From assembly GCF_036330325.1 (NCBI RefSeq), contig NZ_JAZDRO010000003.1:1-64000 (forward strand): DNA of 64,000 bases, given 5' to 3'. Source of the stretch: Hyphobacterium marinum (GTDB taxonomy: Bacteria > Pseudomonadota > Alphaproteobacteria > Caulobacterales > Maricaulaceae). This document shows, piece by piece, positions 52,294 to 60,414 of this stretch. The notes below the pieces were generated by a model. That model searched no databases and had not been told where the DNA came from. It worked only from the letters and a program-made list of their open reading frames with translations. Within the stretch, counting starts at the first letter, position 1. Each line of letters opens with the position of its first letter. Position numbers and translations under genes: made by a program.

Positions 52294-53103
52294 ATGAATC
52301 CCGCCACCTTCGCTCCGCAACATTTTCTCTGGTCCTTCGCCGATGGCGTCGCCACGGTGACGCTCAACCGACCCGAGAAGAAAAATCCGCTAACCTTTGA
52401 AAGTTATGCGGAATTGCGGGACACCTTCCGCACGCTCGTCTTTGCGAAGGATGTGAAGGCTGTTGTCCTGACCGGCGCGGAAGGAAACTTTTCCTCCGGC
52501 GGCGATGTGCGCGAAATTATCGGCCCGCTGACCGAAATGGACATGCCGGCCCTGCTCGACTTCACCCGCATGACAGGCGATCTCGTTAAAGCCATCCGCG
52601 CCTGCCCGCAGCCCGTCATCACCGCGGTCGACGGTATCTGCGTCGGGGCGGGAGCCATCCTCGCCATGGCGAGCGATCTGCGCCTTGCCACGCCGCAGGC
52701 CAAATGCGCCTTCCTCTTCAACAAGGTCGGTCTGGCCGGTTGCGACATGGGGGCCTGCGCCATCCTGCCCCGCATCATTGGTCAGGGCCGGGCGAGCGAA
52801 CTCCTCTTCACCGGCCGCACGATGAGCGCCGAGGAAGGCGAGCGCTGGGGTTTCTGGAACAGGCTGGTCGAACCCGACGCCCTCGCTGGGGAGGCCGCCG
52901 ACTGGGCCGCGCGCCTTGCCGCCGGACCGACATTTGCCAATGGCGTGACCAAGACCCAGCTCAATGCCGAATGGGACATGGGGATCGACCAGGCAATCGA
53001 GGCCGAGGCCCAGGCCCAGGCCATATGCATGCAGACCGAAGACTTTAAGCGCGCCTACCGGGCCTTCATCGCGAAGGAGAAGCCGGTCTTTGAAGGAAAC
53101 TGA
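52294..53103 (+). CDS. Atypical enoyl-CoA hydratase/isomerase-family (crotonase) protein
   Basis: A 269-residue crotonase fold with the oxyanion-hole segment GNFSSGGDVREI. Against the canonical hydratase, the first catalytic glutamate position is isoleucine (GAGAILAM) and the second glutamate is also missing (FLFNKVGLAGCDMG); an aspartate in GCDMG sits where isomerase- and hydrolase-type crotonases carry GLxPDxG. It is therefore unlikely to be a simple hydratase; ring-opening hydrolysis or double-bond isomerisation of the alicyclic CoA intermediate is possible. The ATG at 52294 is preferred to an adjoining TTG. Eleven bases after the SDR. Confidence 0.88.
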   Translation: MNPATFAPQHFLWSFADGVATVTLNRPEKKNPLTFESYAELRDTFRTLVFAKDVKAVVLTGAEGNFSSGGDVREIIGPLTEMDMPALLDFTRMTGDLVKAIRACPQPVITAVDGICVGAGAILAMASDLRLATPQAKCAFLFNKVGLAGCDMGACAILPRIIGQGRASELLFTGRTMSAEEGERWGFWNRLVEPDALAGEAADWAARLAAGPTFANGVTKTQLNAEWDMGIDQAIEAEAQAQAICMQTEDFKRAYRAFIAKEKPVFEGN

Positions 53104-53107
53104 CGCC

Positions 53108-54277
53108 TTGGCCGATCACAGCTTCCTCGACTGGCCGTTCCTGAGCGAGGCCCATCACGACCTCGCCGGGCATGTCCGCGGTTTTGCGGAAGAGTCCTTC
53201 GGCTCCGGCGGCTTTCTTCATCATGGCGATATCGACGCCGAATGCCGGGATATTCTCGCCGGACTGGCCGATGCCGGCATCACTCGATACGCCGTACCGG
53301 TCGCCTATGGCGGAGCGACGGAAACGCTCGACGTGCGCTCGCTCTGCCTGGTGCGCGAACATCTCGCCTACCGTTCCGGGCTGGCCGATTTCGTCTTCGC
53401 CATGCAGGGGCTGGGCTCGGGGACGATCAGCCTCTTCGGCTCGGACGCCCAGAAATCCGCGTATCTTCCGGATGTCGCCGCCGGAAAGAAAATCGCAGCC
53501 TTCGCCCTGACCGAACCCGACGCCGGATCGGACGTCTCCGCCCTCGCCCTTTCGGCGCAGCGGGACGGTGATGGCTTTGTCCTCAATGGCGAGAAGACCT
53601 TCATTTCCAATGGCGGCATCGCGGACTTCTACGTGGTCTTCGCCCGGACCGGCGAAGCGCCGGGCGCGCGCGGGATCAGTGCATTTATCGTCGATGCGGA
53701 TAATCCCGGTCTCAAGACCGCCGAGCGGATCGAGACCATCGCGCCCCACCCCCTCGCCCGGCTCGCTTTCACTGATTGCCATGTAGACGAGGACGCTCTC
53801 ATCGGCGAGGCCGGATCGGGTTTCAAATACGCCATGTCGACGCTGGACGTGTTCCGTTCGACGGTTGCGGCCGCGGCGCTCGGCTTCGCCCGGCGCGCGC
53901 TCGATGAAGCACTCGGCCGGGCACAATCGCGTCAGCTCTTCGGCGGCACACTCTCCGATCTACAAGGGGTGCAGAGCCAGCTGGCCGACATGGCGCTCAA
54001 TATCGACGCCAGCGCGCTTCTGATTTACCGCGCGGCCTGGGCCAAGGATTCTGGTGCGCCGCGCGTCACCCGCGAAGCGGCGATGGCGAAACTCTTCTCC
54101 ACCGAGACCGCGCAGACAGCCATCGACACGGCGGTGCAGATTTTCGGCGGGCTGGGCGTCACGAAAGGCTCGGTGCCTGAAGCGCTTTACCGCGAGATAC
54201 GGGCGCTTCGCATCTATGAAGGCGCGTCGGAAGTCCAGAAACTCGTCATCGCCAAACAGATTTTGGGAGGCGGCTGA
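53108..54277 (+). CDS. Acyl-CoA dehydrogenase
   Basis: About 389 residues, normal for the family: FALTEPDAGSDVSALAL, GEKTFISNGGIADFYVVF, and the C-terminal IYEGASEVQKLVIAKQIL with the probable catalytic glutamate. Start choice: a TTG at 53108, ten bases after AAGGA, gives the expected N-terminus; a TTG at 53090 inside the crotonase gene is an alternative, and no ATG fits. It would desaturate a ring-opened or pimeloyl-type CoA ester for beta-oxidation. Its stop overlaps the next start by one base. Confidence 0.88.
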   Translation: MADHSFLDWPFLSEAHHDLAGHVRGFAEESFGSGGFLHHGDIDAECRDILAGLADAGITRYAVPVAYGGATETLDVRSLCLVREHLAYRSGLADFVFAMQGLGSGTISLFGSDAQKSAYLPDVAAGKKIAAFALTEPDAGSDVSALALSAQRDGDGFVLNGEKTFISNGGIADFYVVFARTGEAPGARGISAFIVDADNPGLKTAERIETIAPHPLARLAFTDCHVDEDALIGEAGSGFKYAMSTLDVFRSTVAAAALGFARRALDEALGRAQSRQLFGGTLSDLQGVQSQLADMALNIDASALLIYRAAWAKDSGAPRVTREAAMAKLFSTETAQTAIDTAVQIFGGLGVTKGSVPEALYREIRALRIYEGASEVQKLVIAKQILGGG

Positions 54278-54672
54278 TGCGCATCCTCAATCCGCCCGGC
54301 TGGCCGCGCCCGAAAGGCTATTCCAACGGCATCGAGGCCGAAGGCCGCCTCGTCTTCGTCGCCGGCCAGATCGGCTGGGACGAGACCGGCGAATTCCGGA
54401 CCGACGACTTCGCCGAGCAATTTCGTCAGGTCCTGAAAAACACGCTCGCCGTTCTCGCCGAGGCCGGGGCGGGGCCGGAGCATGTCGTGCGCATGACCGG
54501 CTATGTTACCAGCCGGGAGGAATACCTCGCCGCAGGCAAGGCCATCGGTGCGATCTGGAAAGAGATGATGGGCCGCAACTACCCCGTCATGGCCTTCGTC
54601 GAAGTTTCCGCCCTGATGGAATCACGGGCAAAGATCGAGATTGAAACCACGGCTGTGGTGCCAACCACCTAA
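54277..54672 (+). CDS. Rid-family (YjgF/UK114) protein, atypical
   Basis: A 131-residue Rid-fold protein: YSNGIEAEGRLVFVAGQIGWD, the subunit-contact segment FRQVLKNTLAVLAEAGAG, and a closing IEIETTAVV. In true RidA an arginine in the YPARS-type motif binds the 2-aminoacrylate carboxylate; here the matching segment is YPVMAFVEV, so that arginine is lost. It is the last gene of the kyn operon (TGATG overlap). Deamination of the enamine/imine on the CoA-bound ring, with release of ammonia, would be a sensible role but is inference. Convergent with the thiolase, overlapping by four bases. Confidence 0.87.
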   Translation: MRILNPPGWPRPKGYSNGIEAEGRLVFVAGQIGWDETGEFRTDDFAEQFRQVLKNTLAVLAEAGAGPEHVVRMTGYVTSREEYLAAGKAIGAIWKEMMGRNYPVMAFVEVSALMESRAKIEIETTAVVPTT

Positions 54673-55859
54673 ACCCGCTCCAGCACCATCGCCGCGCCCT
54701 GCCCGACACCGACGCAGAGGGTGACGAGGGCGTAGCGGCCTTGTTCAGCATGCAGGCGCTGCGCGGCGGTGAGCGCGAGGCGCGCGCCACTCATGCCCAG
54801 GGGATGGCCGAGCGCGATGGCCCCGCCCCAGGCGTTGAGGCGTGGGTCGTCATCGGAAATCCCCCAGCTGCGCGTGCAGGCCAGAACTTGCGCGGCGAAG
54901 GCTTCGTTGAGTTCGATAACGTCGATCCTGTCCATCGAAAGCCCGGCCCGTTTCAGCGCCTTTTCGCTCGCCGGGACCGGACCGATTCCCATTGTGCGGG
55001 GCGGCACGCCGGCTGTCGCATAGGCGACAATCCGGGCGAGCGGCTTGTCCCCTGCTTCTTCCGATCCAATCAGCAGCGCCGCGGCCCCGTCATTGACGCC
55101 CGAGGCATTACCCGCCGTGACCGACCCGTTCTTGCGGAAAGCGGGCTTCAGCTCGGTGAGACCGTCCACGGTCACGTCCGGGCGCGGATGCTCGTCGGCC
55201 GAGACCTCGACCGGTTCGCCCTTGCGCGACGGGATGGACACCGGTGCGATTTGCGCGGCGAGATGACCGGCAGCAGCATGGGCGAGCGTTTGCGAGCGGG
55301 CCGCGAACGCGTCCTGGTCCTCGCGGGAAATGCCGTGTTCGCTGGCGAGGTTTTCCGCCGTCTCGCCCATCGAGTCGACGCCATAGAGCCGTTCGATCTC
55401 GGGATTGACGAACCGCCAGCCGATCGTGGTGTCGTGGAGTTCCGCCGCGCGGGAAAAGGCCGCATCGGGCTTGGCCATGACGAAGGGCGCGCGCGACATG
55501 CTTTCCACCCCGCCCGCGATGATGCGGTCGGCCTCGCCGCAACGAATGGCGCGGGCCGCCTGCCCGACCGCTTCGAGACCCGAGGCGCAGAGCCGGTTCA
55601 CCGTTACGCCCGGCACGGTGTGTGGCAGGCCCGCCAGCAACACTGCCATGCGCGCGACATTGCGATTGTCCTCGCCGGCCTGATTGGCGCAGCCGAGGAT
55701 GACCTCATCGATGGTTTCGGGGTCGAGTTCGCTCTGGCGCGCCAGCAAGGCCTTGATCGGGTGAGCGGCGAGATCGTCGGCGCGGACGCTCGACAGGGCT
55801 CCGCCATAGCGCCCGATCGGCGTGCGCGTCCCGTCGAAGATGAAAGCCTCTCTTGTCAT
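54669..55859 (-). CDS. Acetyl-CoA acyltransferase (3-oxoadipyl-CoA thiolase-like)
   Basis: A 396-residue thiolase: active cysteine in VNRLCASGLEAV, GGVESMSRAPFVMAK, NEAFAAQVL, GGAIALGHPLGMSGAR and the second cysteine in LCVGVGQGAAM. The YGG/LSSVRADDLAA start and overall look are nearest to PcaF/PaaJ beta-ketoadipyl-CoA thiolases. The ATG at 55859 has GGGCAGGAC just upstream; upstream in-frame sequence crosses the promoter gap. It is divergent from the CoA ligase and convergent with the kyn operon, so it probably closes the pathway by thiolysis. Confidence 0.92.
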   Translation of the reverse strand: MTREAFIFDGTRTPIGRYGGALSSVRADDLAAHPIKALLARQSELDPETIDEVILGCANQAGEDNRNVARMAVLLAGLPHTVPGVTVNRLCASGLEAVGQAARAIRCGEADRIIAGGVESMSRAPFVMAKPDAAFSRAAELHDTTIGWRFVNPEIERLYGVDSMGETAENLASEHGISREDQDAFAARSQTLAHAAAGHLAAQIAPVSIPSRKGEPVEVSADEHPRPDVTVDGLTELKPAFRKNGSVTAGNASGVNDGAAALLIGSEEAGDKPLARIVAYATAGVPPRTMGIGPVPASEKALKRAGLSMDRIDVIELNEAFAAQVLACTRSWGISDDDPRLNAWGGAIALGHPLGMSGARLALTAAQRLHAEQGRYALVTLCVGVGQGAAMVLERV

Positions 55860-55948
55860 CGTCCTGCCCGTGCTAGTGTTTTGCCTGTCCGTCCGGCGCG
55901 ACTCGAAAACAACAATAGGCGCTGGTCTCGGCCAAGGGGAGGATGCGC

Positions 55949-57565
55949 ATGACACTCGAACCCTCGGGCTATGCCGACAGTTTTGCCCGCGACCGTTTGC
56001 CGGCACCGGAGCGATGGCCGGAATTCCGATTTGACCTGCCCGAACTCGCCTACCCCAAACGCCTCAATTGCGCCGCTGAACTTCTCGATACCGCCGTCGC
56101 GGACGGTCATGGCGACACCGTCGCCATCTATTCCAAGGACCGCACCCTCACCTACGCCCAGCTTCTCGCCGAAGCCAATCGCATCGCCAATGTCCTGACG
56201 GGCGAACTGGGGATGAAGACCGGCGAGCGTGTGCTCCTGCACGGACCGAATTGCCCCGACCTCTTCATCGCCTGGTACGGTGTCATCAAGGCCGGAGGCA
56301 TTGTCGTCGCGACCATGCCGCTGCTGCGCGCACGCGAACTGGTGACGGTCTGTCAAAAGGCGGAAGTCTCGCTGGCGCTCTGCGACATGCGCATGGCCGA
56401 TGAAGTCCGCGCCGCGGCGGACAGCGCGCCCTTCCCCGCCCGCGTTGTCGAATGGGGTCAGGAAAGTGAGCTGGAAAACCTCACCGCCCATGCGTCGCCC
56501 CATTTTGACAATGTCGACACGGCGGCCGACGACATCGCCCTTCTCGCCTTCACCTCCGGCACGACGGGCCAACCCAAGGCCTGCGTCCATTTTCACCGCA
56601 GCGTGCTGGCGATGGCCGACACGTTCGGCAAGCACACACTCAAGCCTCAGCCCGGCGATATCTACGCCGGCACGCCGCCGCTCGCCTTCACCTTCGGGCT
56701 GGGGGCGTTTCTCGTCTTTCCGGCGCGGGCGCGTATCTCGGTCGCGCTGACGTCGAAGCCCGGCTTCGAGGCGCTGTGCGAAACGATCCAGGAGTATGGC
56801 GTCACCCACACCTTCACCGCCCCGACCGGCTATCGAGCGATCATGGGGCTGTGGGACCAGTATGATCTGTCATCGCTGAAAGGCGGGGTGTCGGCAGGCG
56901 AGCACCTGCCCAAGGCGACTTGGCAAGCCTATAGGGACAAGACCGGCATCGGCCTCGTCGACGGGATCGGTGCGACGGAAATGATCCACATCTTCATATC
57001 CGCCAGTGGTGACGACATCCGCCCCGGCGCGACCGGCAAAGCGGTTCCGGGCTATGAGGCCCGCGTCATCGGCCCGGACGGCAAGGACGTCCCCGATGGC
57101 GAGATCGGCCGGCTGGCCGTGCGTGGCCCCACGGGCTGTCTCTATCTCGATGACAACCGGCAGGACGTTTATGTGCAGGACGGCTGGAACATCACCGGTG
57201 ATCTCTACCGGCGCGACGCGGACGGGTATTTCCACTTCGTCGCGCGCAATGACGATCTCATCGTCTCATCCGGCTACAACATCGCCGGGCCGGAGGTCGA
57301 ACAGGCCCTTCTGATGCATGGTGCGGTCGCCGAATGCGCCGTGATAGGCGCGCCGTGCGCGGATCGGGGCATGATCGTCCAGGCGCATATCGTCCTCAAA
57401 CCTGGCCACGAGCCGGATGAGGAACTGGCAAAGGACCTGCAGAACTTCGTCAAGGCGACGATCGCGCCCTACAAATACCCGCGATCCATTGTCTTTACCG
57501 ATGCCCTGCCCAAGACACAGACCGGCAAAATCCAGCGGTTCAAACTGCGCGAGGCGCACAGCTGA
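55949..57565 (+). CDS. Benzoate/2-aminobenzoate-CoA ligase-type enzyme
   Basis: A 538-residue ANL ligase. P-loop LAFTSGTTGQPKACVHFHRS, a core with GGVSAGEHLPKATW and GIGATEMIHIFIS, then WNITGDLYRRD and the C-terminal lysine in PKTQTGKIQRFKLRE all fit the benzoate-CoA ligase group, which includes 2-aminobenzoate-CoA ligase. AAGGGGAGG ends at 55942, so the ATG at 55949 (six-base spacing) is preferred to the one at 55943 abutting it. With kynU making anthranilate it should form 2-aminobenzoyl-CoA. Divergent from the thiolase across an 89-base gap that must hold both promoters. Confidence 0.9.
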   Translation: MTLEPSGYADSFARDRLPAPERWPEFRFDLPELAYPKRLNCAAELLDTAVADGHGDTVAIYSKDRTLTYAQLLAEANRIANVLTGELGMKTGERVLLHGPNCPDLFIAWYGVIKAGGIVVATMPLLRARELVTVCQKAEVSLALCDMRMADEVRAAADSAPFPARVVEWGQESELENLTAHASPHFDNVDTAADDIALLAFTSGTTGQPKACVHFHRSVLAMADTFGKHTLKPQPGDIYAGTPPLAFTFGLGAFLVFPARARISVALTSKPGFEALCETIQEYGVTHTFTAPTGYRAIMGLWDQYDLSSLKGGVSAGEHLPKATWQAYRDKTGIGLVDGIGATEMIHIFISASGDDIRPGATGKAVPGYEARVIGPDGKDVPDGEIGRLAVRGPTGCLYLDDNRQDVYVQDGWNITGDLYRRDADGYFHFVARNDDLIVSSGYNIAGPEVEQALLMHGAVAECAVIGAPCADRGMIVQAHIVLKPGHEPDEELAKDLQNFVKATIAPYKYPRSIVFTDALPKTQTGKIQRFKLREAHS

Positions 57566-57628
57566 TATGGCCGAAGCGCGCGGCCCGCATTAGGGTGCCG
57601 GCAAACACCGTCCAGGGAATAGAAATCG

Positions 57629-57895
57629 ATGCGCCAGTTTTACGTTTTCATCAAATGCGAGCTTGGGCGGACCTATGATGTAGCCGCGGCGCTGGTCGAT
57701 CAGCTCGAGGAGGCCCGCCAGGTTCATTCTGTCTCCGGGAGCTTTGATCTGCTGGCCCAGTTCTCGGTTGAATCCGACGCTGATGTTGGCCGATTCGTGA
57801 CGCAGCGGGTGCAGACGCTGGACGGCATCAAGGACACCCAGACCTTGCTCTGCTTCAATGCTTTCACCAGCGACCGGGGACTCGGCGACGACTAG
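57629..57895 (+). CDS. Stand-alone Lrp/AsnC ligand-binding (RAM) domain protein
   Basis: An 88-residue protein consisting only of the RAM sensor fold of Lrp/AsnC regulators (FYVFIKCELGRTYDVAAALV, VHSVSGSFDLLAQFSV, QTLDGIKDTQTLLCF). The DNA-binding HTH is absent, so it cannot bind DNA alone but might bind amino acids or join full-length Lrp proteins. It lies 11 bases before sdaA and 63 bases after the ligase, so it may be cotranscribed with L-serine deaminase. Confidence 0.87.
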   Translation: MRQFYVFIKCELGRTYDVAAALVDQLEEARQVHSVSGSFDLLAQFSVESDADVGRFVTQRVQTLDGIKDTQTLLCFNAFTSDRGLGDD

Positions 57896-57906
57896 GAGCC
57901 ATTCCC

Positions 57907-59289
57907 ATGCATTTCGGCGTCTTTGACCTTTTCAAGATCGGGATCGGCCCGTCGAGCTCGCACACCGTGGGACCGATGGTCGCCGCGCGCGCCTTCCTGA
58001 CCCGTTTCGCCGATGAAGACGGGCTGCCTGCCATCGCCAAGGTCGAGGCAGAACTCTATGGCTCGCTCGCCCTGACCGGGCTGGGCCATGGGACGGATAC
58101 GGCCGTGTTACTAGGGCTGGAAGGATGCGTCCCCTCGACCACCGATCCAGATGCCGTGCCGGGCATTATCTCGGCTATTCGCGAGACCGAGACGATCAAT
58201 CTCCTGGGGGAACACCGCATCCCCTTCCATATTCGCCATGATCTGAAAATGCGCGGCGAAACCCGCCTGCCCTTTCATTCAAACGCGATGAAGTTCCGCG
58301 CCTATGAAGAGAATGGCGACGTCCTGAAGGAGGAAATTTGGTATTCCATCGGCGGTGGTTTCGTCATTGACGAGGCCGAAGCGGGCCGTAATTCCGCCGC
58401 CGGGGACCAGACCGGCGAACCCTACCCCTTCGACAGCGGACGCGAGCTTCTTGATCAGGCGGACAAGGCCGGGCTGACCATTCCCGAACTGATGATGGCC
58501 AATGAGACCGCCTTCCGCTCCGAAGAGGCGGTCCGCAGTGGCATCAACGAGATCTGGCAGGCCATGGAGGCCTGCATTTCGCGCGGCCTGCGCCAGGAAG
58601 GCATTCTGCCGGGCGGGCTGAAGGTCAAACGCCGCGCGCCGGGCATCCGCAAGGACCTGCTCGATCACCCCGAGCGCGCCGAGACCGACCCTCTGACCGC
58701 CATGGACTGGATCAATCTCTGGGCGATGGCCGTGAACGAGGAAAATGCCGCGGGCGGGCGCGTCGTCACCGCCCCGACCAATGGCGCAGCGGGGATCATT
58801 CCGGCGGTCGCGCGCTATTACGACCGGCATCACCGACGTTCCGGCGACAAGGACGCCATGGTGCGCTTCTTCCTGACCGCTGCGGCCATCGGCGCGCTCT
58901 ACAAGAAGAATGCCTCGATCTCCGGCGCGGAAGCCGGGTGTCAGGGCGAGGTTGGCGTCGCCTGTTCGATGGCGGCGGGCGGTCTCGCGGCCGCGCTGGG
59001 CGGTAGTAACTCCCAGATCGAATGCGCCGCCGAGATCGGCATGGAGCACAATCTGGGCCTCACCTGTGACCCGGTCGGCGGGCTCGTGCAAATCCCCTGT
59101 ATCGAACGCAACGCCATCGGCGCGATCAAGGCGATTGATGCGGCCCGACTGGCCCTGAAAGGCCAGGGCGACCACAAGGTCAGCCTCGATCAGGTCATCA
59201 AGACCATGGCCGATGTCGCGAAAGACATGTCCGACAAATACAAGGAAACCTCGACCGGCGGGCTCGCCGCGAACGTTCCGATGTGCTGA
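57907..59289 (+). CDS. sdaA: L-serine ammonia-lyase, single-chain iron-sulfur type
   Basis: A 460-residue enzyme with the beta domain (FDLFKIGIGPSSSHTVGPM) and alpha domain in one chain. Cluster cysteines are seen in GAEAGCQGEVGVACSM and LTCDPVGGLVQIPCIERN. It converts L-serine to pyruvate and ammonia with an oxygen-sensitive [4Fe-4S] cluster. TAGGAG lies upstream of the ATG. Serine deaminase next to a RAM-domain protein suggests amino-acid-responsive control. Its end is 12 bases from the convergent efflux adaptor. Confidence 0.95.
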   Translation: MHFGVFDLFKIGIGPSSSHTVGPMVAARAFLTRFADEDGLPAIAKVEAELYGSLALTGLGHGTDTAVLLGLEGCVPSTTDPDAVPGIISAIRETETINLLGEHRIPFHIRHDLKMRGETRLPFHSNAMKFRAYEENGDVLKEEIWYSIGGGFVIDEAEAGRNSAAGDQTGEPYPFDSGRELLDQADKAGLTIPELMMANETAFRSEEAVRSGINEIWQAMEACISRGLRQEGILPGGLKVKRRAPGIRKDLLDHPERAETDPLTAMDWINLWAMAVNEENAAGGRVVTAPTNGAAGIIPAVARYYDRHHRRSGDKDAMVRFFLTAAAIGALYKKNASISGAEAGCQGEVGVACSMAAGGLAAALGGSNSQIECAAEIGMEHNLGLTCDPVGGLVQIPCIERNAIGAIKAIDAARLALKGQGDHKVSLDQVIKTMADVAKDMSDKYKETSTGGLAANVPMC

Positions 59290-59301
59290 CGGCCAGCGCG
59301 G

Positions 59302-60414
59302 TCAGGTCGGCGAAACGTTCGAGGGGCCATCGCCACCGCCGGCCGTCTCGGCATCATCAAGGATATTGAGCGGCTGCCCCGGGCGCAGGTTTTCCGCGCC
59401 GCGCACAACGACCCGGTCACCCGCGCCAATCTCGCCCTCAACGGCGACATATTCGCCATCCTGGGCACCGGTGCGGACCTGGACCTGACGCGCCGTATTG
59501 TCCTCGGCGACAACCCAGACATGGCTTCCCTGTGTGCGCAAGACCAATGCATCACGCGGTACGGCCACGACATGGCGCGGTGTTTCGGTCGGGACCGAGA
59601 CCCGCACCGCTGTTCCGATGATCCAGGGAGCGTCCTCCAGATCGACACGGATCTCGAAGGTCCGGGATACCGAATCCCCGACCGGCACGATGGCGCGGAT
59701 CGCAGCGTCCATACCGGTCGTACCGTCACTGACATGGATCATGTCACCAACGGCGATATAGGGGGCGACCGCGACCGGCGTCTGCGCGCGGGCTTCCAGT
59801 GAGTTGGTATCGACCAGACGGACAATATTTGCGCCCGGCGCGGAATACTCACCAACCTCGATCAGGCGTTCTGCCACACGGCCGCTGAACGGGGCGAGAA
59901 TCTCGGTGCGGTCCAGATCAAGCTGGGCGCGCTGGACCGCACTGGCGGCCTCGGATCGTTCCTGTTGTGCCAGGTTGCGAGCGAGTTCGACCTCCCGCAG
60001 ACGGGTTTGCGGGGCGGTCCCCGCTTCGGCGAGACGTGTCCAGCGTTGGAATTCTTCTTCCTGGAAGCGGGCATTTTCCGACAGGCGGGCGTGGCGCGAG
60101 CGCGCTTCCGCCAGTTGCAGGCGGGCCTGACGGTCGTCCAGTCGCGCGACCGGTTCACCGGCCTCCACCCAGTCGCCCGGTTCAGCGACGTGGACAACTC
60201 GGCCCGCAGCTTCAGCCGCGATACGGGAATCCGACCGGCTCAGGACCGTCGCCGGGCTCTGGATCGTCGGAGCCATGTCACGGCTGACCGCGACATCGGT
60301 GCGCACCGCGGCCGGCGGTGGGCCGCCGCCCGGTTGCTGCGCGTCCAGGGCGGGCGTGGACAAAAGCAGAATTGCGGCGATCAGGAATGTCAGGCGGATC
60401 ATGGAAGGACTCAC
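59302..60414 (-). CDS. RND efflux periplasmic adaptor (membrane fusion protein)
   Basis: A 370-residue HlyD/AcrA-like adaptor: signal region (LTFLIAAILLLSTPALDAQ), lipoyl half-motifs AAEAAGRVVHVAEPGDWV and RTEILAPFSGRVAERLIEVG, a coiled-coil hairpin of Ala/Arg/Glu-rich helices between them, then beta-barrel and membrane-proximal domains. The GTG at 60414 overlaps the pump stop (GTGA) and implies coupling; an ATG at 60402 is an alternative. It links the inner-membrane pump to an outer-membrane channel, which is not encoded here. Confidence 0.9.
   Translation of the reverse strand: MSPSMIRLTFLIAAILLLSTPALDAQQPGGGPPPAAVRTDVAVSRDMAPTIQSPATVLSRSDSRIAAEAAGRVVHVAEPGDWVEAGEPVARLDDRQARLQLAEARSRHARLSENARFQEEEFQRWTRLAEAGTAPQTRLREVELARNLAQQERSEAASAVQRAQLDLDRTEILAPFSGRVAERLIEVGEYSAPGANIVRLVDTNSLEARAQTPVAVAPYIAVGDMIHVSDGTTGMDAAIRAIVPVGDSVSRTFEIRVDLEDAPWIIGTAVRVSVPTETPRHVVAVPRDALVLRTQGSHVWVVAEDNTARQVQVRTGAQDGEYVAVEGEIGAGDRVVVRGAENLRPGQPLNILDDAETAGGGDGPSNVSPT

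Noticed and set aside
54741..55952. 403-codon plus-strand frame opposite the thiolase
   Set aside because: Shadow frame; thiolase active-site motifs occupy the minus strand across the whole length.
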